64,000 bases of DNA from Siphonodentalium dalli (taxonomy: Eukaryota; Mollusca; Scaphopoda; Gadilida; Siphonodentaliidae): contig CP136061.1 of assembly GCA_032622095.1 (NCBI GenBank), positions 17,734,991 to 17,798,990 on the forward strand, in the 5' to 3' direction. Of the stretch, positions 63,213 through 64,000 are shown one piece after another. The notes beneath the pieces are model-generated. The model saw only the letters and a program-made list of their open reading frames with translations. It was not told the origin of the DNA and did not search any database. The position numbers and the translations under genes were made by a program. The stretch's first letter is position 1; every line of letters starts with the position of its first letter.

Positions 63213-63524
63213 AGAAAATCACCAATTTTGCGATTTTCAAGAATCTCATGCAAATGACCTTCCGTTCGGTACCGTTTGCGAATTCGGACAATTGTGTGAT
63301 TAATTATTGCTTCAACAATGTATTGCTGCAATTCTATTGTACAAAACATGTTCGATCTGTCAAAAATCCTCTTTAGACAACCGAATTTATAGCATCTTGT
63401 CAAATATCAATTCCAATATTGTAGCAATATATTTAAAGACATGAGCGGAATTCAGTGATGAGAAAGAAATATTCGTGCCACAAACAGAATTATTATCACA
63501 CTTCAACAGAACTCTTCAGTTTCA

Positions 63525-63550
63525 TCCAAGATGGGTACCAAGATGGCAAT
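63525..63550 (+). repeat. AAGATGGC-type motif, copy 2
   Basis: CCAAGATGGGTACC is followed by AAGATGGCAATC, again two cores in tandem, about 336 bp after copy 1. A related CACCAAATTTCGCC lies about 30 bp further on, echoing CACCAATTTTGCG after copy 1. The shared order suggests two decayed copies of one element. Confidence 0.4.
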
Positions 63551-63784
63551 CAAAATACAAAAGTCAGTGTTCGTTATAACACCAAATTTCGCCCTGGCAT
63601 TCCATCATGGGGAATTAGGTTAATCAGCCAATTTTAAGTACATGCGCATAGCCTTAATTTCATATACAAATTGGCGATGTCATATATGGTATACATGTCT
63701 TTTCTTCAAATGCCCTTATAATAAGTGAGGGGGGGTGTTGAAGAGAAAAACCAACTCAAAAAGGAAATTATAAAGTATATTACA

Positions 63785-63796
63785 CCGCCATCTTAG
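63785..63796 (-). repeat. AAGATGGC-type motif, copy 3, opposite strand
   Basis: CCGCCATCTTAG is the reverse complement of CTAAGATGGCGG. It is a single core in the opposite orientation from copies 1 and 2. It could be the other end of an inverted element or an independent site. Confidence 0.35.
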
Positions 63797-64000
63797 CTTG
63801 GGGGGACAAGTGTTACCATCCCAAACTCTAGCCTTCTGTGCTATACTCTATGCCAGAGACTGATTGAGAAATAGTGGTCGTTGCCATATCAAATGCAACT
63901 GATGCAGATAAGCATTGGTGTTAGTTATTGTCATGACATATCAGTAGAAAATGCATAATTATTGTGTATCATATAAGATAGCAATACATAGTTGTTTATT

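Larger units (their letters stand above)
62090..64000. other. Non-tandem AT-rich flank, no supportable gene
   Basis: This is the only non-satellite sequence in the window. It is AT-rich with homopolymer runs (A9 near 62202) and no sign of a conserved protein. The longest open frame (62670-63122, +, 150 codons) is overlapped by an antisense frame of 98 codons (62661-62957, -); neither shows a motif, signal peptide or family I recognise. Frames at 63119-63403 (-) and 63455-63637 (+) overlap AAGATGGC-type motifs and look like translated repeat sequence. I saw no tRNA, no transposase and no convincing terminal inverted repeats. It may be intergenic or intronic DNA, possibly with decayed non-autonomous transposon pieces. 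Short features inside it are listed separately. Confidence 0.75.

Noticed and set aside
63248-63255. ATGCAAAT octamer (POU-type site)
   Set aside because: One perfect octamer in 1.9 kb of AT-rich DNA with no promoter nearby is not enough to call a site.
63119-63403. 94-codon minus-strand frame in the flank
   Set aside because: It is read through the AAGATGGC/CACCAATTTT repeat segment and shows no family I know.
63455-63637. 60-codon forward frame in the flank
   Set aside because: Short, overlaps the second AAGATGGC motif pair, no motif and no support.

Overview
The window is almost entirely satellite DNA from a eukaryotic assembly. It holds two unrelated tandem arrays, an assembly gap, and about 1.9 kb of non-repetitive flank. 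I see no gene I can defend, no RNA gene, no CRISPR array and no intact mobile element. The host is most likely an animal: the arrays are very large, the flank is AT-rich and intron/intergenic-like, and it carries TGACGTCA palindromes and AAGATGGC-type motifs. I associate those motifs with repeats of marine invertebrates, but that is a weak inference and no taxon can be named.

Layout. (1) Positions 1-57167 hold satellite A, a head-to-tail array of a roughly 44-bp unit, about 1,300 copies, about 34% GC, all in one orientation. It is already under way at base 1, so 57 kb is a minimum. Units differ at only a few columns, and one-base-shorter (43-bp) and occasional 42-bp versions are common. Combinations of these variants repeat as blocks, giving many local higher-order repeats with periods of 88, 130, 131, 176, 216, 220, 261, 262, 352, 479 and 571 bp. 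(2) Positions 57168-57267 are exactly 100 N, a placeholder gap. (3) Positions 57268-62089 hold satellite B, a 33-bp unit, 146 full copies plus 8 bp, about 42% GC, G-rich on the + strand. (4) Positions 62090-64000 are non-tandem AT-rich sequence with short degenerate repeats, a G-rich tract, paired CRE-type palindromes and AAGATGGC motifs.

The many open reading frames are products of repeat arithmetic. In satellite A the minus-strand unit is closed in only one of three frames, and 43-bp units let the frame skip the stop. In satellite B the unit is 11 codons with no stop in any forward frame, so frames of 1,200-1,560 codons arise automatically. I reject all of them as genes.

No undescribed functional system was found. 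What deserves a second look is the satellite biology: nested higher-order repeats, clustering of variants into domains, a near-invariant core within the unit, a local burst of odd indels at 18.3-19.7 kb that may mark poor consensus, and the unresolved junction between two different satellites.
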